Shown one piece after another: positions 33,903 to 47,012 of a stretch of 64,000 nucleotides of DNA; position 1 is the stretch's first letter, and each line of letters begins with the position of its first letter. A program made the translations under genes and the position numbers. The notes under the pieces are model-generated. The model saw only the letters and a program-made list of their open reading frames with translations, did no database searches and was not told the origin of the DNA. The stretch spans positions 83,342 to 147,341 of the forward strand of contig NZ_PXUP01000006.1 of assembly GCF_003324185.1 (NCBI RefSeq). The letters run 5' to 3'. This DNA comes from Faecalibacterium prausnitzii (lineage in GTDB: Bacteria; Bacillota; Clostridia; Oscillospirales; Ruminococcaceae).

Positions 33903-35072
33903 TTAATCGCACCGTTCCAGCTTTTTAGCTTTTGCAAAGAACAACCAGAGCAGTGCCGTGCATCCCACCATGCAGGCAGGCATGATGAGGAAGGAGGTCC
34001 GGTAGCCGATGGCATCCACCAAGCTGCCAAACACGGCATTGAAGAGGATATCCGCCAGCGAAGCCACACTCAGCACCAGACCCGATGCAGAGGAAGCTGC
34101 GTGACTAGGCCAGTATCGCGGGATCAGCATGACAAGGGTCGGATACAGGATGGAAAACAGCAGACCGCTGACTGCCAGGAGCCACAGACCCGGTGCACCC
34201 AGCAGAACACCTGCGGTGTACAGAACCGCAGCGCTTGTGGCGAAGAGCCGCAGGCAGCGGTAGATGCCCAGCTTATCCACCAGACTGCTCAGCACCAGAC
34301 GCCCCACCATCACACAGCCGAAGAAAACAGCGGTAAAGTTTGCCGCCTGTCCCATGGGCACTTCCAGTGCATTGGTAGCATAGCTCACCAGCCAGTTCAT
34401 AATGCCATGTTCTGCAATGAAATACAGGCCGATGATCAGCACCAACGACAGAAATGCCGGACAGCTCATGATCTCCTTGGGCGATACCTTCCCCTCCGTT
34501 TTGTGCTCCTGCACTTCCGGCATGGGGAACAGCACGAACAGCACCATGGCCACTGCGCCAATGGCCAGCAGTCCCCATGCCACGGTGTGCCAGCTGGAAA
34601 TATCCGTAGCCCAGTTGCCAATGATGCTCTGGCTGCCGCTGGTGCCGATGCCCTGAATGAAGAACAGGAAGTTCACAAAAAAGCCGGGCGCAACGGCAAA
34701 CATACCGGTCGTGATCAGGTTCATGTTGGTGTTCAGCAGCGTGGATGTGCCCATGGCAAAAAACATTCCCACAAGCAGCAGCAGATAGGAGTCCGTGGTG
34801 GCAAACAGCAGCATGGCTGCGCTCCACAAAAAGGTATACAGCAGCATGGCCTTGCGGCGGCCCAGAATATCCACCCCGAAGCCGCCGACGGCCAGAAACA
34901 CGAGGTTGCCGATGTAGCTTACGGTGACGATCTGGGACAACTGGGCGGTACTCAGCTGGAAGTAGGCAGAGAAGATCGTGGAAAAGATACCCCGCATGGC
35001 ATCGTTCGCGCCCAGACCCACCATCAGGATCAGGAACGCGGCAAACGTGATGATGTTCTTTTTCTTGTTCAT
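33903..35072 (-). CDS. MFS transporter
   Basis: A 389-residue 12-helix major facilitator protein with the loop 2-3 motif GGFGVDILGRRKAM. I start at 35072 (MNKKKN) after GAGGG; the longer frame would cover the terminator hairpin just upstream. It lies between the GH28 gene and GH78 on the same strand, so it may carry galacturonide, rhamnose or a related sugar (inference). Confidence 0.82.
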   Translation of the reverse strand: MNKKKNIITFAAFLILMVGLGANDAMRGIFSTIFSAYFQLSTAQLSQIVTVSYIGNLVFLAVGGFGVDILGRRKAMLLYTFLWSAAMLLFATTDSYLLLLVGMFFAMGTSTLLNTNMNLITTGMFAVAPGFFVNFLFFIQGIGTSGSQSIIGNWATDISSWHTVAWGLLAIGAVAMVLFVLFPMPEVQEHKTEGKVSPKEIMSCPAFLSLVLIIGLYFIAEHGIMNWLVSYATNALEVPMGQAANFTAVFFGCVMVGRLVLSSLVDKLGIYRCLRLFATSAAVLYTAGVLLGAPGLWLLAVSGLLFSILYPTLVMLIPRYWPSHAASSASGLVLSVASLADILFNAVFGSLVDAIGYRTSFLIMPACMVGCTALLWLFFAKAKKLERCD

Positions 35073-35085
35073 TGGTTTATCCCTC

Positions 35086-35144
35086 AAAAGAAGCCGCCGC
35101 CCGGCCCGACCCAGCAAAAGGGGCCAGCGCCGATGCGGCGGCTT
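35086..35144 (-). terminator. Terminator/attenuator between GH28 and MFS genes
   Basis: AAGCCGCCGC and GCGGCGGCTT arms, followed by CTTTTG on the minus strand; long loop, so probably partial. Confidence 0.5.
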
Positions 35145-35164
35145 GCTCATTATTGATAGGCGGC

Positions 35165-36538
35165 TCAGCCCAGTTCGATGCTCTGGTACTCCGGGGCGGC
35201 AGCCTCAGCAGTCAGACCCATGGTCTGCACGTTGGTGCAGTTCTGAGTAAGAAGCGCCTGTGCGAAGTCCGAACGGTCCTCGCCTGCAAAGCCCAGCGTG
35301 GAGTTCCGGACGGTGACGCCATCTACCCAGCGCAGGAACATGGCTGCACTCTTCTGATGCAGCATGCCTTCCTTTTCAGGCGGAATGGGACGCAGATCGT
35401 ACATTCCCCGCTCCCACTTGCTGGTAGCTTCCAGACAGACGTTGACATTTTCAAACAGAACGTTCTTGATGTGATTCTCCTCGTTGCCGGAGAGGAACAC
35501 ACCGTTCTCACCCTTGCAGGTGACGTTGAAGAAGCGGACATTCTCGATGCTGCCGCTGTGGGTGTTGGCGTTCCGGTCGTGGGTCGTCATCACGATAGGC
35601 TCCGCGCAGCCCCACCAGCACTCGGCAAAGCGGCGGGTCTCGATCATGATGTTGGAGAAGCTCACGTTCCGCACACAGCCGCCGTCGCGAATCTGGATGG
35701 ACAGACCCCGGTTGCTTCCGGTAATGATGCAGTTATCCACCAGAATATTCTCGAAATCTGCCACGCCCTCTGTGCCGATCTTGATCGCGGCACTGGTAGA
35801 GGTCAGCGTGCAGTTGGAGATGATGACGTTCTTGGTGGGGCCGTACTCGTTGTTGCCTGCTGTGGTCTTGAGGCAGATGCAGTCATCTGCACACTGGACA
35901 TGGCAGCCGATGATCCGCACATTGGTGGAGTGATCCGGATCGATACCGTCGGAGTTGGTGCAGTCCAGCGGGTTCAGCACCCGGATGTTGGAGATCAGCA
36001 CATCGTTGCATCCGGCAGGGTGCAGCGTCCAGAACGGAGAGTTCTGCAGTGTCACGTCATGGAACGAGATGTGGTTGCAGTGCTCCACATACACCATGGT
36101 GGGACGGGGGTAGAAATCACCGTTGAAGTAGTAACGGCTTGCCCGCTTCATAAAGGCATAAACATTGCCGTCCACTGCGCCCTGACCCGTGATGGAGAAG
36201 TTGTCTGCATCCTTGGCGTGAATAAAGGTGTAAGCCGGTTTTGCCACCGGACGATCCACGGCCTTTGCGCCGGAAACTGCTGCCACGGAAGCATCATCGC
36301 CGTTGGGGTTGAAATAGGTGGAGATATCGGAGTGCGCTTTCAGAAGGGCGCCCTGTTCCAGATGCAGCTCTACGTTGCTTTTCAGCTCGATAGAACTGGA
36401 ATAGTAGGTATGACCGCCCTCCAGTACAACGCGGCCGCCGCCTGCTGCGTTGCAGGCATCAATGGCAGACTGGATTGCAGCGGCATCATTGGTTGCGCCA
36501 TCGCCGACAGCGCCATACTTGGTGACTGAATAAACCAT
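35165..36538 (-). CDS. Glycoside hydrolase family 28 (polygalacturonase type)
   Basis: A 457-residue right-handed beta-helix enzyme. The family N-terminus YGAVGDGATNDAAAIQSAID is clear. The active-site strands read NSDGIDPDHS (near 204) and CADDCICLKT (near 220), the counterparts of the NTDG and DD motifs. The GHG motif is not obvious, as in exo-acting and rhamnogalacturonan subfamilies. No signal peptide, so it should act on imported oligogalacturonides or rhamnogalacturonides. It follows the TRAP genes, forming a four-gene uptake-and-cleavage operon. Confidence 0.85.
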   Translation of the reverse strand: MVYSVTKYGAVGDGATNDAAAIQSAIDACNAAGGGRVVLEGGHTYYSSSIELKSNVELHLEQGALLKAHSDISTYFNPNGDDASVAAVSGAKAVDRPVAKPAYTFIHAKDADNFSITGQGAVDGNVYAFMKRASRYYFNGDFYPRPTMVYVEHCNHISFHDVTLQNSPFWTLHPAGCNDVLISNIRVLNPLDCTNSDGIDPDHSTNVRIIGCHVQCADDCICLKTTAGNNEYGPTKNVIISNCTLTSTSAAIKIGTEGVADFENILVDNCIITGSNRGLSIQIRDGGCVRNVSFSNIMIETRRFAECWWGCAEPIVMTTHDRNANTHSGSIENVRFFNVTCKGENGVFLSGNEENHIKNVLFENVNVCLEATSKWERGMYDLRPIPPEKEGMLHQKSAAMFLRWVDGVTVRNSTLGFAGEDRSDFAQALLTQNCTNVQTMGLTAEAAAPEYQSIELG

Positions 36539-36562
36539 GAAAACTTGCTCCTTTTCACATTA

Positions 36563-37864
36563 TCAGACTGCGCCGAACAGGGTGGGCAGCGCCATGGAGA
36601 ACCAAGGCACATAAGCTACCAGCATCAGCGCCACGAAGATCGCCGCATAGAACGGCAGGATCGGTTTGATCATGTCCTCCATGTCCATATCTGCCACTGA
36701 GCAGCCGCTGAACAGTGCGCTGCCAACGGGCGGGGTGATGTTGCCGATACCCAGGTTCATGACCATCATGATACCGAAGTGGATGGGGTCCATACCGAAG
36801 GACTGGACAACGGGCAGGAAGATCGGGGTGAAGATCAGGACAGCCGGGGTGATGTCCATGAAGCAGCCAACCACCAGCAGGACAAGGTTGATGATGAGCA
36901 GGATGACGTACTTGTTGCTGGAAACGCTGATCAGTGCGTTGCCGATGGCGCTGGGCAGGCCGGTGAAGCTCATAACAAAGCTCATGACGTTGGAGCCGGC
37001 GATCAGGAACATGATGACAGCGGTGGTCTCGCAGGCGTCCAGCAGGATCTTGGGCAGATCCTTGATCTTGATGCTGCGGTAAACAACGATGGACAGGAAC
37101 AGGGTGTAGGCAACAGCCACGGCAGCGGACTCCGTTGCCGTGAAGATGCCGGACATAACGCCGCCGACGATGATGACGATCAGCAGCAGGCTGGGGATGG
37201 CGTCCACGAAGTACTTGAAGAAAACGGAAGCCGGAACCTTACCAGCAGTGGGATAGTGATTCTTCTTTGCGATGACATAAGCCACGACCATGCAGGCCAG
37301 TGCCCACATCAGGCCGGGGATGTAGCCGGACATGATCATGCCCACCACAGAGCAGCCAGCCAGCACCGGATAGATGATCAGGATGCCGGAAGGAGGAATG
37401 ATCAGACCGGTAGGTGCGGAAGCGATGTTGACGGCAGCGGCAAACTTTTTATCGTAGCCTTCCTTCTCCTCCATGGGGATCAGAACGCCGCCGATAGCAA
37501 CGGAAGCTGCGACGGAGGAACCGGACAGAGAGCCGAACAGCGTGTTGCCCAGAATGTTGGTGTGCGCCAGACCACCGGGGATGCGGCCGACCAGAATTTT
37601 TGCGAAATCGATCAGTTTCTGTGCAATGCCGCCGGTGTTCATCAGAACACCGCAGAGGATGTAGAACGGGACAGCCAGCAGCGAGAAGCTGTCAACGCCG
37701 CCCACCATGCGCTGGCTGGCAACGAAAGTGCCCAGATCCAGAGACAAGGTGGAGGCCATGGTCACGACCGACGAAATGATGATACTGACCGAGACCGGGA
37801 CGCTCAGCGCCAGCAGCAGCGCAAACGTGCCGATCAGGAGCAGACCGACTTGAAAAGTACCCAT
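36563..37864 (-). CDS. TRAP transporter large permease (DctM)
   Basis: A 433-residue membrane protein with 11-12 helices that forms the ion-coupled transport channel with the small permease and binding protein. GGVDSFSLLAVPFYILCGVLMNTGG and APTGLIIPPSGILIIYP are typical of the DctM/SiaM family. AAGGAGG precedes the ATG. It starts 21 bases after the small permease stop. Confidence 0.92.
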   Translation of the reverse strand: MGTFQVGLLLIGTFALLLALSVPVSVSIIISSVVTMASTLSLDLGTFVASQRMVGGVDSFSLLAVPFYILCGVLMNTGGIAQKLIDFAKILVGRIPGGLAHTNILGNTLFGSLSGSSVAASVAIGGVLIPMEEKEGYDKKFAAAVNIASAPTGLIIPPSGILIIYPVLAGCSVVGMIMSGYIPGLMWALACMVVAYVIAKKNHYPTAGKVPASVFFKYFVDAIPSLLLIVIIVGGVMSGIFTATESAAVAVAYTLFLSIVVYRSIKIKDLPKILLDACETTAVIMFLIAGSNVMSFVMSFTGLPSAIGNALISVSSNKYVILLIINLVLLVVGCFMDITPAVLIFTPIFLPVVQSFGMDPIHFGIMMVMNLGIGNITPPVGSALFSGCSVADMDMEDMIKPILPFYAAIFVALMLVAYVPWFSMALPTLFGAV

Positions 37865-37884
37865 TTTAGGTTCGTCCTCCTTTT

Positions 37885-38394
37885 TTATGCTTCTTTGGCA
37901 GACTCTGCCTTGGGGCCCTGCTTCATATCGCGCAGATCCTCACCGATGAAGATGAGCGCGTAGAAGATGAACAGGATGGCACCCACAGGGACGCTGGCGT
38001 AGATCAGGGGCATGGGCAGCTGCAGCGCAGCGCTCAGCTGATCCGCAGCGGTGTTGACAAGGCGCGTGCCGCCGCCGATCATGACAACAACGCAGAACAG
38101 GATGACCATAGCCTGCACAAAGATATCCAGGATCTTCTGGCCCTTGAAGGACAGACGCTTGCTCAGCGCGGTGATTGCCAGATGCTTGCGGCGGCCGTAT
38201 GCGTAAGCACCGCCCACCATGGTCACCCAGATCAGCAGATAACGCAGCGCTTCTTCGGTCACGGTGCTGGGGTTGTTCAGGATGTAGCGGGTGATGACCT
38301 GCCAGCAGACAGCAATGACCATGACACCCATGATAATGGTGCTGAGGACCTGAATGATCTTATCGATCAGGCCGCGGAATTTAACGATCAACAT
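37885..38394 (-). CDS. TRAP transporter small permease (DctQ)
   Basis: A 169-residue four-helix membrane protein with the DctQ pattern EALRYLLIWVTMVGGAYAYGRRKHLAI near residues 45-72. It bridges the binding protein to the large permease. GAGGAGGG lies ten bases before the ATG. Confidence 0.9.
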   Translation of the reverse strand: MLIVKFRGLIDKIIQVLSTIIMGVMVIAVCWQVITRYILNNPSTVTEEALRYLLIWVTMVGGAYAYGRRKHLAITALSKRLSFKGQKILDIFVQAMVILFCVVVMIGGGTRLVNTAADQLSAALQLPMPLIYASVPVGAILFIFYALIFIGEDLRDMKQGPKAESAKEA

Positions 38395-38412
38395 GGTATG
38401 CTTCCCTCCTCA

Positions 38413-39444
38413 TCAAGCCTGTACATAGGACAGGAAGTCCTCGTAATAACGGGCATTGTCGGCGCTCTTGGCACAGAACTCGTCGCGCAGGGACTGGGTA
38501 GCCTCGATAAAGGCCGTCTTGTCGATGGTGTAGAACTGGACGCCCATCTCCTTGGCACCATCAATGTTCTCCTGCACCAGATCCTGCCATACGGCCTCGT
38601 GTGCTTCGTTGCCCTGGGTCATGCCGTTTACGATGGCGCTCTGCTCGGCCTCGTCCAGACTTTCCCAAGTCTCGGTGGAGATGATAACGATATCGGGCAC
38701 CATCTGGTGCTGGGTGTAGGTGTAGCTCTTGCAGACCTCACCGTGGCCGTCCTGCACCAGAACTGTCTCGTTGTTCTCTGCGCCGTCAATAATGCCCTGC
38801 TGCAGACCGGTGTAGGTCTCGCCGCTGGACATGGGCGTTGCACTGCCGCCCATGGCACGGATCATGGCAATGGACGTGGGGCTGTCCTGGGTGCGGATCT
38901 TCAGACCCTTCAGGTCTGCGGGGCCTTCACAGGGGCCGTCTTTGGTGGTGTAGATGCTGCGGGAGCCGGAATCGAACCAGCCGATGGCAAAGAAGCCCTG
39001 ATCGTAGGTGCTCTTGAAGATCTCCTGCACCGCTTCGCTCTGGTTCATAACGGCAAAATACTGCTCGGTGCTCTCGAACACATACGGCATCGAGAAGATG
39101 GCGTATGCGCTGTTGAACTGCTCCATGCTGGAAGCAGAGACCTTTGCAATATCCAGAACGCCAGCCTTGACCAGCTGGATCATTGCTGCGTTGTCGCCCA
39201 GCTGACCATTGGGGTAAACGCTGAAGGTCAGGTCAGATTCAGCAGAAGCAACTTCCGTCATCTTCTGCAGTCCAACGTTGACCGGGTGCGCTTCGCTGTG
39301 GCTGTGTGCCACCAGCAGATGCTTGGAGCTCAGGCCGTCTGAAACCGAGCCGCTGCATCCGGTGAGCGACAGGCTTGCGCCTACGGCAGCAAGACCTGCA
39401 GCAGCCAGAAAGCTGCGGCGAGTAATACGTCTTGTTCCTATCAT
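38413..39444 (-). CDS. TRAP transporter substrate-binding lipoprotein (DctP)
   Basis: A 343-residue extracellular binding protein. The signal peptide carries a twin-arginine-like TRRSFL motif, a hydrophobic stretch and the lipobox LTGC, so Cys would be lipid-anchored. The DctP fold is supported by the GLKIRTQDSPTSIAMIRAMGG segment (near 140-160), with the carboxylate-binding Arg. Family ligands are organic acids, notably uronates; the GH28 neighbour suggests galacturonate-containing products. Start chosen at 39444, nine bases after GGAG. Confidence 0.9.
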   Translation of the reverse strand: MIGTRRITRRSFLAAAGLAAVGASLSLTGCSGSVSDGLSSKHLLVAHSHSEAHPVNVGLQKMTEVASAESDLTFSVYPNGQLGDNAAMIQLVKAGVLDIAKVSASSMEQFNSAYAIFSMPYVFESTEQYFAVMNQSEAVQEIFKSTYDQGFFAIGWFDSGSRSIYTTKDGPCEGPADLKGLKIRTQDSPTSIAMIRAMGGSATPMSSGETYTGLQQGIIDGAENNETVLVQDGHGEVCKSYTYTQHQMVPDIVIISTETWESLDEAEQSAIVNGMTQGNEAHEAVWQDLVQENIDGAKEMGVQFYTIDKTAFIEATQSLRDEFCAKSADNARYYEDFLSYVQA

Positions 39445-39652
39445 GATTGACATCTCCAGTTTTCTTTGTTTGATTGACTGCGTACAAAACCGGTTTTGAT
39501 CTCCTGTCGGTCAGAGTGAAATTTGTCCCTTCCGCAAAGGGCTTCGGGCTGCGCATTCCCTACCATTTCTGTTCTGCCTTGTGCAACAGGCTTTCTGTCA
39601 ACAAAAATAGCGCAAACGCGTTGTAATGTACAGGACTTTTTTGGCAAAAACC

Positions 39653-39728
39653 TTGCATTTCTTGGTATAATCCAGCCTTTTCTGCAAAATTGTTGGCATT
39701 TATTGGTTAAAACATTGCATATATTGGT
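39653..39728. promoter_or_regulatory. Three direct repeats, probable AraC-type operator
   Basis: TTGCATTTCTTGGT (39653), TTGGCATTTATTGGT (39693) and TTGCATATATTGGT (39715). The GCAT cores are 41 and 21 bp apart, about four and two helical turns. They lie between the TRAP operon and a divergent AraC-family gene. The rest of 39445-39784 holds only promoter-like sequence. Confidence 0.6.
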
Positions 39729-39784
39729 ACATCGTGTTATGATGAACTAGCCCAAAAGAATTTTTTGACTGGAGGTATTTTTCT

Positions 39785-40696
39785 GTGAAAGTCGTCAAAA
39801 CCGATAAACATTACATGGCCGAGCCGGATTTTGAGATCGACCATTACAAGGATGCCAGCTATCCTCCGGTCGCTTCTCATTACCATGAGTTCTATGAAAT
39901 TTTTCTCTTTGTCAGCGGAAATGCGGATTATGTTGTCCACGACAAAATGTTCCGGCTCAAACCGGGAGACCTGCTGATCATCCCACCTGCCATTATGCAC
40001 CATCCCATCTTCCGGGACTTTGAGATTCCCTATGAGCGGTATGTGTTGTGGCTCAGTCCTCCGGCTTTTGATACCATGAAAAAGATCGACCCGGACATCG
40101 ATTACTTTCTCCGTCCGGGTCATGCAAAAACATTTTTGATTCGGGATAGCGTGGACAGTTCCCGCGCCCGGTTCGGGCAGTTTGAAGCCCTGACCCACGC
40201 TTACCGGGAGGAAAGCCTGTGTTACCACAGTGAGGGCATGGCCGACATTCTCCGCATCCTGATCGGCATCAACCGTTCCTTATATAATCGGGAGCACGTT
40301 TTTGCCAAGGCGCAGAAACCAAGCGTCCTGAGCAACGCCCTGCATTATATCGATCTGAACCTCAGCGGCGATCTTTCGCTGGACACGGTGGCAAAGGCGC
40401 TTTTTATTGACAAATACAATTTTTCCCACATGTTCAAGCAGAATATGCAGATCAGCTTTTACCAGTATGTCATCCAGCAGCGGCTGCTGGAAGCCAAACG
40501 ACTGCTGATGAAAAAAGAACCAATCTCTTCCATCCCGGCCAAATGCGGTTTTTCTGATTATAACGCCTTTTACCGCTCCTTTAAAAAGAATTACGGTGTC
40601 AATCCGCGCGAATATGTCGCTTACCACATAAAGGCCATCCACGGTGAAGTTGGCGGCTTGTCTCTTGATATCGACCACCAGAGCACAGAATCCTGA
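39785..40696 (+). CDS. AraC-family regulator with cupin sensor
   Basis: A 303-residue regulator starting at GTG 39785, supported by GGAGG nine bases upstream. The cupin domain (HYHEFYEIFLFVSGNADY, LKPGDLLIIPP) is at 35-75 and the two HTH units are at the C-terminus (LSLDTVAKALFIDKYNFSHMF; ISSIPAKCGFSDYNAFYRSF). It is divergent from the TRAP operon with direct repeats between, so it most likely controls uptake of that substrate. Confidence 0.87.
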   Translation: MKVVKTDKHYMAEPDFEIDHYKDASYPPVASHYHEFYEIFLFVSGNADYVVHDKMFRLKPGDLLIIPPAIMHHPIFRDFEIPYERYVLWLSPPAFDTMKKIDPDIDYFLRPGHAKTFLIRDSVDSSRARFGQFEALTHAYREESLCYHSEGMADILRILIGINRSLYNREHVFAKAQKPSVLSNALHYIDLNLSGDLSLDTVAKALFIDKYNFSHMFKQNMQISFYQYVIQQRLLEAKRLLMKKEPISSIPAKCGFSDYNAFYRSFKKNYGVNPREYVAYHIKAIHGEVGGLSLDIDHQSTES

Positions 40697-40850
40697 TAGG
40701 TTCCTCTGATTTCCGTCCTTTTTATAGAATTACAGCCTTTTTCTTCTTGGCGGCAGCAGGCGGCCTTGCCGTTTTATCTCCACCGACTTGGCGGCATTGA
40801 TTTGCGTGACCGCACACCAAAATCAAGTCCAGGTCCAGGAGGACACTACT

Positions 40851-44158
<3,308 letters not shown>

Positions 44159-45847
44159 TCAGTCCGCTTCGTCAAGGATCTCGGTGTCCAGTTCTGTGTG
44201 TCCCTTGGGGATGCGGTACTTCACGGCGGGCAGATGGACGTTGGTAAAATACAGGCTGGTGTTGGGGTCGCAGCCGATGACCACTGCTTCTCCCCTGCCG
44301 CGCACGGTGCAGCGCAGGGTGTCGCAATGGGCTTCGGCGGTGTCGTTTTCCACGCTTTCGGCGTAGCCCGGTGCAAAGTTCGGCACGGCAAAACCGCAGT
44401 CGTAGGCTTCGCAGTCGAAACTGCTGTCAATCTCATGATGGCGGCGGTGGCCGGTGGCCGTGGGGGTGATGGTAGTGGTCACCTCAATGCCGGGGAAGGG
44501 CGACCACTGCGCAGTCACAGCCCCGGCTTCAATTTCCCACGTTTTGCTCACCTTGCGCACAAACACGTTATCGTCGATGACAAAGGCCAGCATACTGTCG
44601 GGCGCGGCCTGATTGAGCACCTCCCGGCTGCGGGAGGCGCAGAAGCCAAAGCGGGTATCGTAGGCAAATTTTGCGTACTTTTCCGGAAACTGTCCGTGGC
44701 CGTGCCCCTCGTTGACACCGGCGGCATAGGCCGTTACCCGCCCCGCCCGGCGCTGCACCAGCATATTGGCGTATGGCATGGGCTTGAGCCGCTCCAATGC
44801 GGGCATGGGCGCGGCTTCGGCAGACCAGAAGGGGTGGTCATCCGGCAGAGCAAGCAGCAAAAAGCTCTTCATGCCCCAGTAGGGGCTGCCGGGGGCGTTG
44901 TACCGCTCGGCCATGTACATCTGCGGGTAGCAGTAGCCGATGGTCAGGATGCCGTCCCGGTCGAACATTTTCTGCCCCAGCCACCAGTTGAAGTTGCGGA
45001 CGATGAGCCCTTTCATCACCGGCAGGGGCAGCGGTTCCAGCCCTGCCCAGATGCAGGCCGCCCAGAAGCTGTTCTGGGCAAAGCGGTAGGTCAGGCTGCG
45101 GCCAAAGGGCAGCGCTGCACCATTGGCATCGAACCAGTAGACGAACTGCTGCGCGAACAGCTGGGCGCGCTGGCGGTAAAGGGCAGCACGCCGGGGGTCG
45201 GTATCTGCGGCAAATTTAGAGTAGAGCAGCCCGTAATACTGGATGGCCCACGGGATGTAGTAATCCTTCTGCACCGAGGCGCCATCGGTGGACCAGCCGT
45301 CGCCGCTGTAATAGCTGTCGATTTTGCAAAGACCGTCCTCCAGCAGCTCCGGGCTGTAAGGCATCCCCACGCTTTTCAGGGCAAGGTTTACAAGGATGCG
45401 GAAAAACTGCCAGTTGCAGTCCGGGATGGTGTGGGCGTTGATCTGCCCCAGCCATGCGGCAAGGTTCTGTTTTTCGGTGTCAGAAAGCGGGGTCCACAGC
45501 TTTTCCGGTGCGGTGAGGATGCCGCAGGCAATAGCCGCCATCTCCACATAACACTGGTCGTACTCCCCGGTGGTGCCCCAGTATTCGGGGTTTTCCGGGT
45601 CGGCGCCGGTGGCAAGACCCTTGCGGTAGATTTTTTCAAATTCCGGGTCAGAGCCGCCACCTACCCAGAAGGGCACCAGCGCCCACAGCGGGCGGCTGAA
45701 GGCTTCCAGCTCAATGGCATTTTGGTTGTAGGTCACACCCGTCTCGCCCAGATGCAGCCGGGCACAGCCTGCGGAATAATAAGGCTTGAGCGGGTCGAGA
45801 AATTTGTGCATCAGTGCGGTAAAATCCGCTTTGGTCTGCAAGTTCAT
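44159..45847 (-). CDS. DUF2264-domain protein
   Basis: A 562-residue cytosolic protein. Segments such as LGETGVTYNQNAIELEAF, TGEYDQCYVEMAAIACGIL and FFRILVNLALKSVG are helix-rich and fit an (alpha/alpha)6-barrel-like enzyme followed by a beta-rich C-terminal domain after about residue 370 (NEGHGHGQFPEKYAKFAYD). The function of DUF2264 is not established. The GH88 stop overlaps its ATG (TGATG), so the two are translated together, which argues for a role in breaking down unsaturated uronides. Confidence 0.72.
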   Translation of the reverse strand: MNLQTKADFTALMHKFLDPLKPYYSAGCARLHLGETGVTYNQNAIELEAFSRPLWALVPFWVGGGSDPEFEKIYRKGLATGADPENPEYWGTTGEYDQCYVEMAAIACGILTAPEKLWTPLSDTEKQNLAAWLGQINAHTIPDCNWQFFRILVNLALKSVGMPYSPELLEDGLCKIDSYYSGDGWSTDGASVQKDYYIPWAIQYYGLLYSKFAADTDPRRAALYRQRAQLFAQQFVYWFDANGAALPFGRSLTYRFAQNSFWAACIWAGLEPLPLPVMKGLIVRNFNWWLGQKMFDRDGILTIGYCYPQMYMAERYNAPGSPYWGMKSFLLLALPDDHPFWSAEAAPMPALERLKPMPYANMLVQRRAGRVTAYAAGVNEGHGHGQFPEKYAKFAYDTRFGFCASRSREVLNQAAPDSMLAFVIDDNVFVRKVSKTWEIEAGAVTAQWSPFPGIEVTTTITPTATGHRRHHEIDSSFDCEAYDCGFAVPNFAPGYAESVENDTAEAHCDTLRCTVRGRGEAVVIGCDPNTSLYFTNVHLPAVKYRIPKGHTELDTEILDEAD

Positions 45848-47010
45848 CACCAGTACATCTCCCAGTCTTTGGTCAGGCGGGTCAGCGCCTCCATGTAAAA
45901 ATAATCGCCCCAGCTCGTACATTCATCCACGCCCTCCGGGGTGCAGGTGTTGTAGGGGCTTTTTTTGCTGTAAGTGCCGTGCAGCAGCTGGCCGGAGCCG
46001 AGGGTGCCGGGCTTTACTGCATAATTTGTGGCAAGGCTGGCCAGCATCTGCCGTGCCAGCGTGCGCCACTGGGCAGCTTCTGTTTCGTCCACATACTTTG
46101 CCGCTTCCAGCAGGCCGCAGGCCACGATGGCCGCAGAGGAGGAATCCCGGGGTTCGCCGCTTTCCGGGGCAAAGAGCATATCCCAGCAGGGGATCATATC
46201 CTCCGGCAGGCGGGAAAGGTAAAACGCCAGCGCTTTGCGGAACACCTCGAGGAACTTTTCATCGTGGGTGTAGGTGTAGCCAATGGCGCTGCCGTACACG
46301 CCCCACGCCTGTCCCCGTGCCCAGAAGCTGTCGTCCTTGTAGCCCTGACAGGTGCGGCCGCCCTTGGGGGTGCCGTCCGGGTTCATAAAGAAGGTGTGGT
46401 AGGTGCTGCCGTCCGGCCGGAAGGAGTTTGCCAGCGTAGTGGCGGTGTGGGCGGCGGCGATCTCGCGGTAGTGGTCGCTGCCGGTCACCTGCGCTGCCCA
46501 GTACAGCAGCGGCACGTTGAGCATACAGTCAATGATATAGCGGTAGTTGTCGGGGTCGTCCATGGTGCCCCATGCCTGCAAGAAGCGGCCTCTGGGCTGG
46601 TAGCGGGTCAGCAGCTGGTCGGCGGCGGCAATGGCGGCGTTTTTGCCCTTTTCGCTGCCCACCAGCTTCCATGCTGCCACACAGGTGGGGCTGTACAAAA
46701 AGCCCATATCGTGGTGGTCAACCTCCACCTTGCGGGCAATGCGGTCCGCAAAGCTGTCCACTTGAATGAGGGCGGCGGTCTTGAATTTTTCCTCCCCGGT
46801 GGCTTCGTAGGCCAGCCAGATTTCCCCCGGCCAGAAGCCGCAGGTCCACTGGTTATTGGCACAGCCGGGGTAGATATTGTTCACGCTGGAATGGTTCTGG
46901 CACTGGTAGGTGTACAGGGGCAGATTGGTCTCCACCTGTTTGCAGGCATCGGCCAGTGCCTGCCGTGCCTCGGCGTCGGTCATAGCGTGGTTCTGGTAGG
47001 TTTTCATCAT
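45847..47010 (-). CDS. Unsaturated glucuronyl hydrolase, GH88
   Basis: A 387-residue (alpha/alpha)6-barrel enzyme that hydrates the C4-C5 double bond left by polysaccharide lyases and so releases the unsaturated uronic acid. The catalytic pair is D101 in DHHD-MGFLY and D161 in IIDCMLNVPLL, matching D88 and D149 of the Bacillus GL1 enzyme. It also shares the WARGQAWGVYG and RDSSSAAI segments. Cytosolic. It starts 2 bases after the beta-glucuronidase stop. GH105 is a related alternative, but the match is better to GH88. Confidence 0.9.
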   Translation of the reverse strand: MMKTYQNHAMTDAEARQALADACKQVETNLPLYTYQCQNHSSVNNIYPGCANNQWTCGFWPGEIWLAYEATGEEKFKTAALIQVDSFADRIARKVEVDHHDMGFLYSPTCVAAWKLVGSEKGKNAAIAAADQLLTRYQPRGRFLQAWGTMDDPDNYRYIIDCMLNVPLLYWAAQVTGSDHYREIAAAHTATTLANSFRPDGSTYHTFFMNPDGTPKGGRTCQGYKDDSFWARGQAWGVYGSAIGYTYTHDEKFLEVFRKALAFYLSRLPEDMIPCWDMLFAPESGEPRDSSSAAIVACGLLEAAKYVDETEAAQWRTLARQMLASLATNYAVKPGTLGSGQLLHGTYSKKSPYNTCTPEGVDECTSWGDYFYMEALTRLTKDWEMYW

Positions 47011-47012
47011 GA

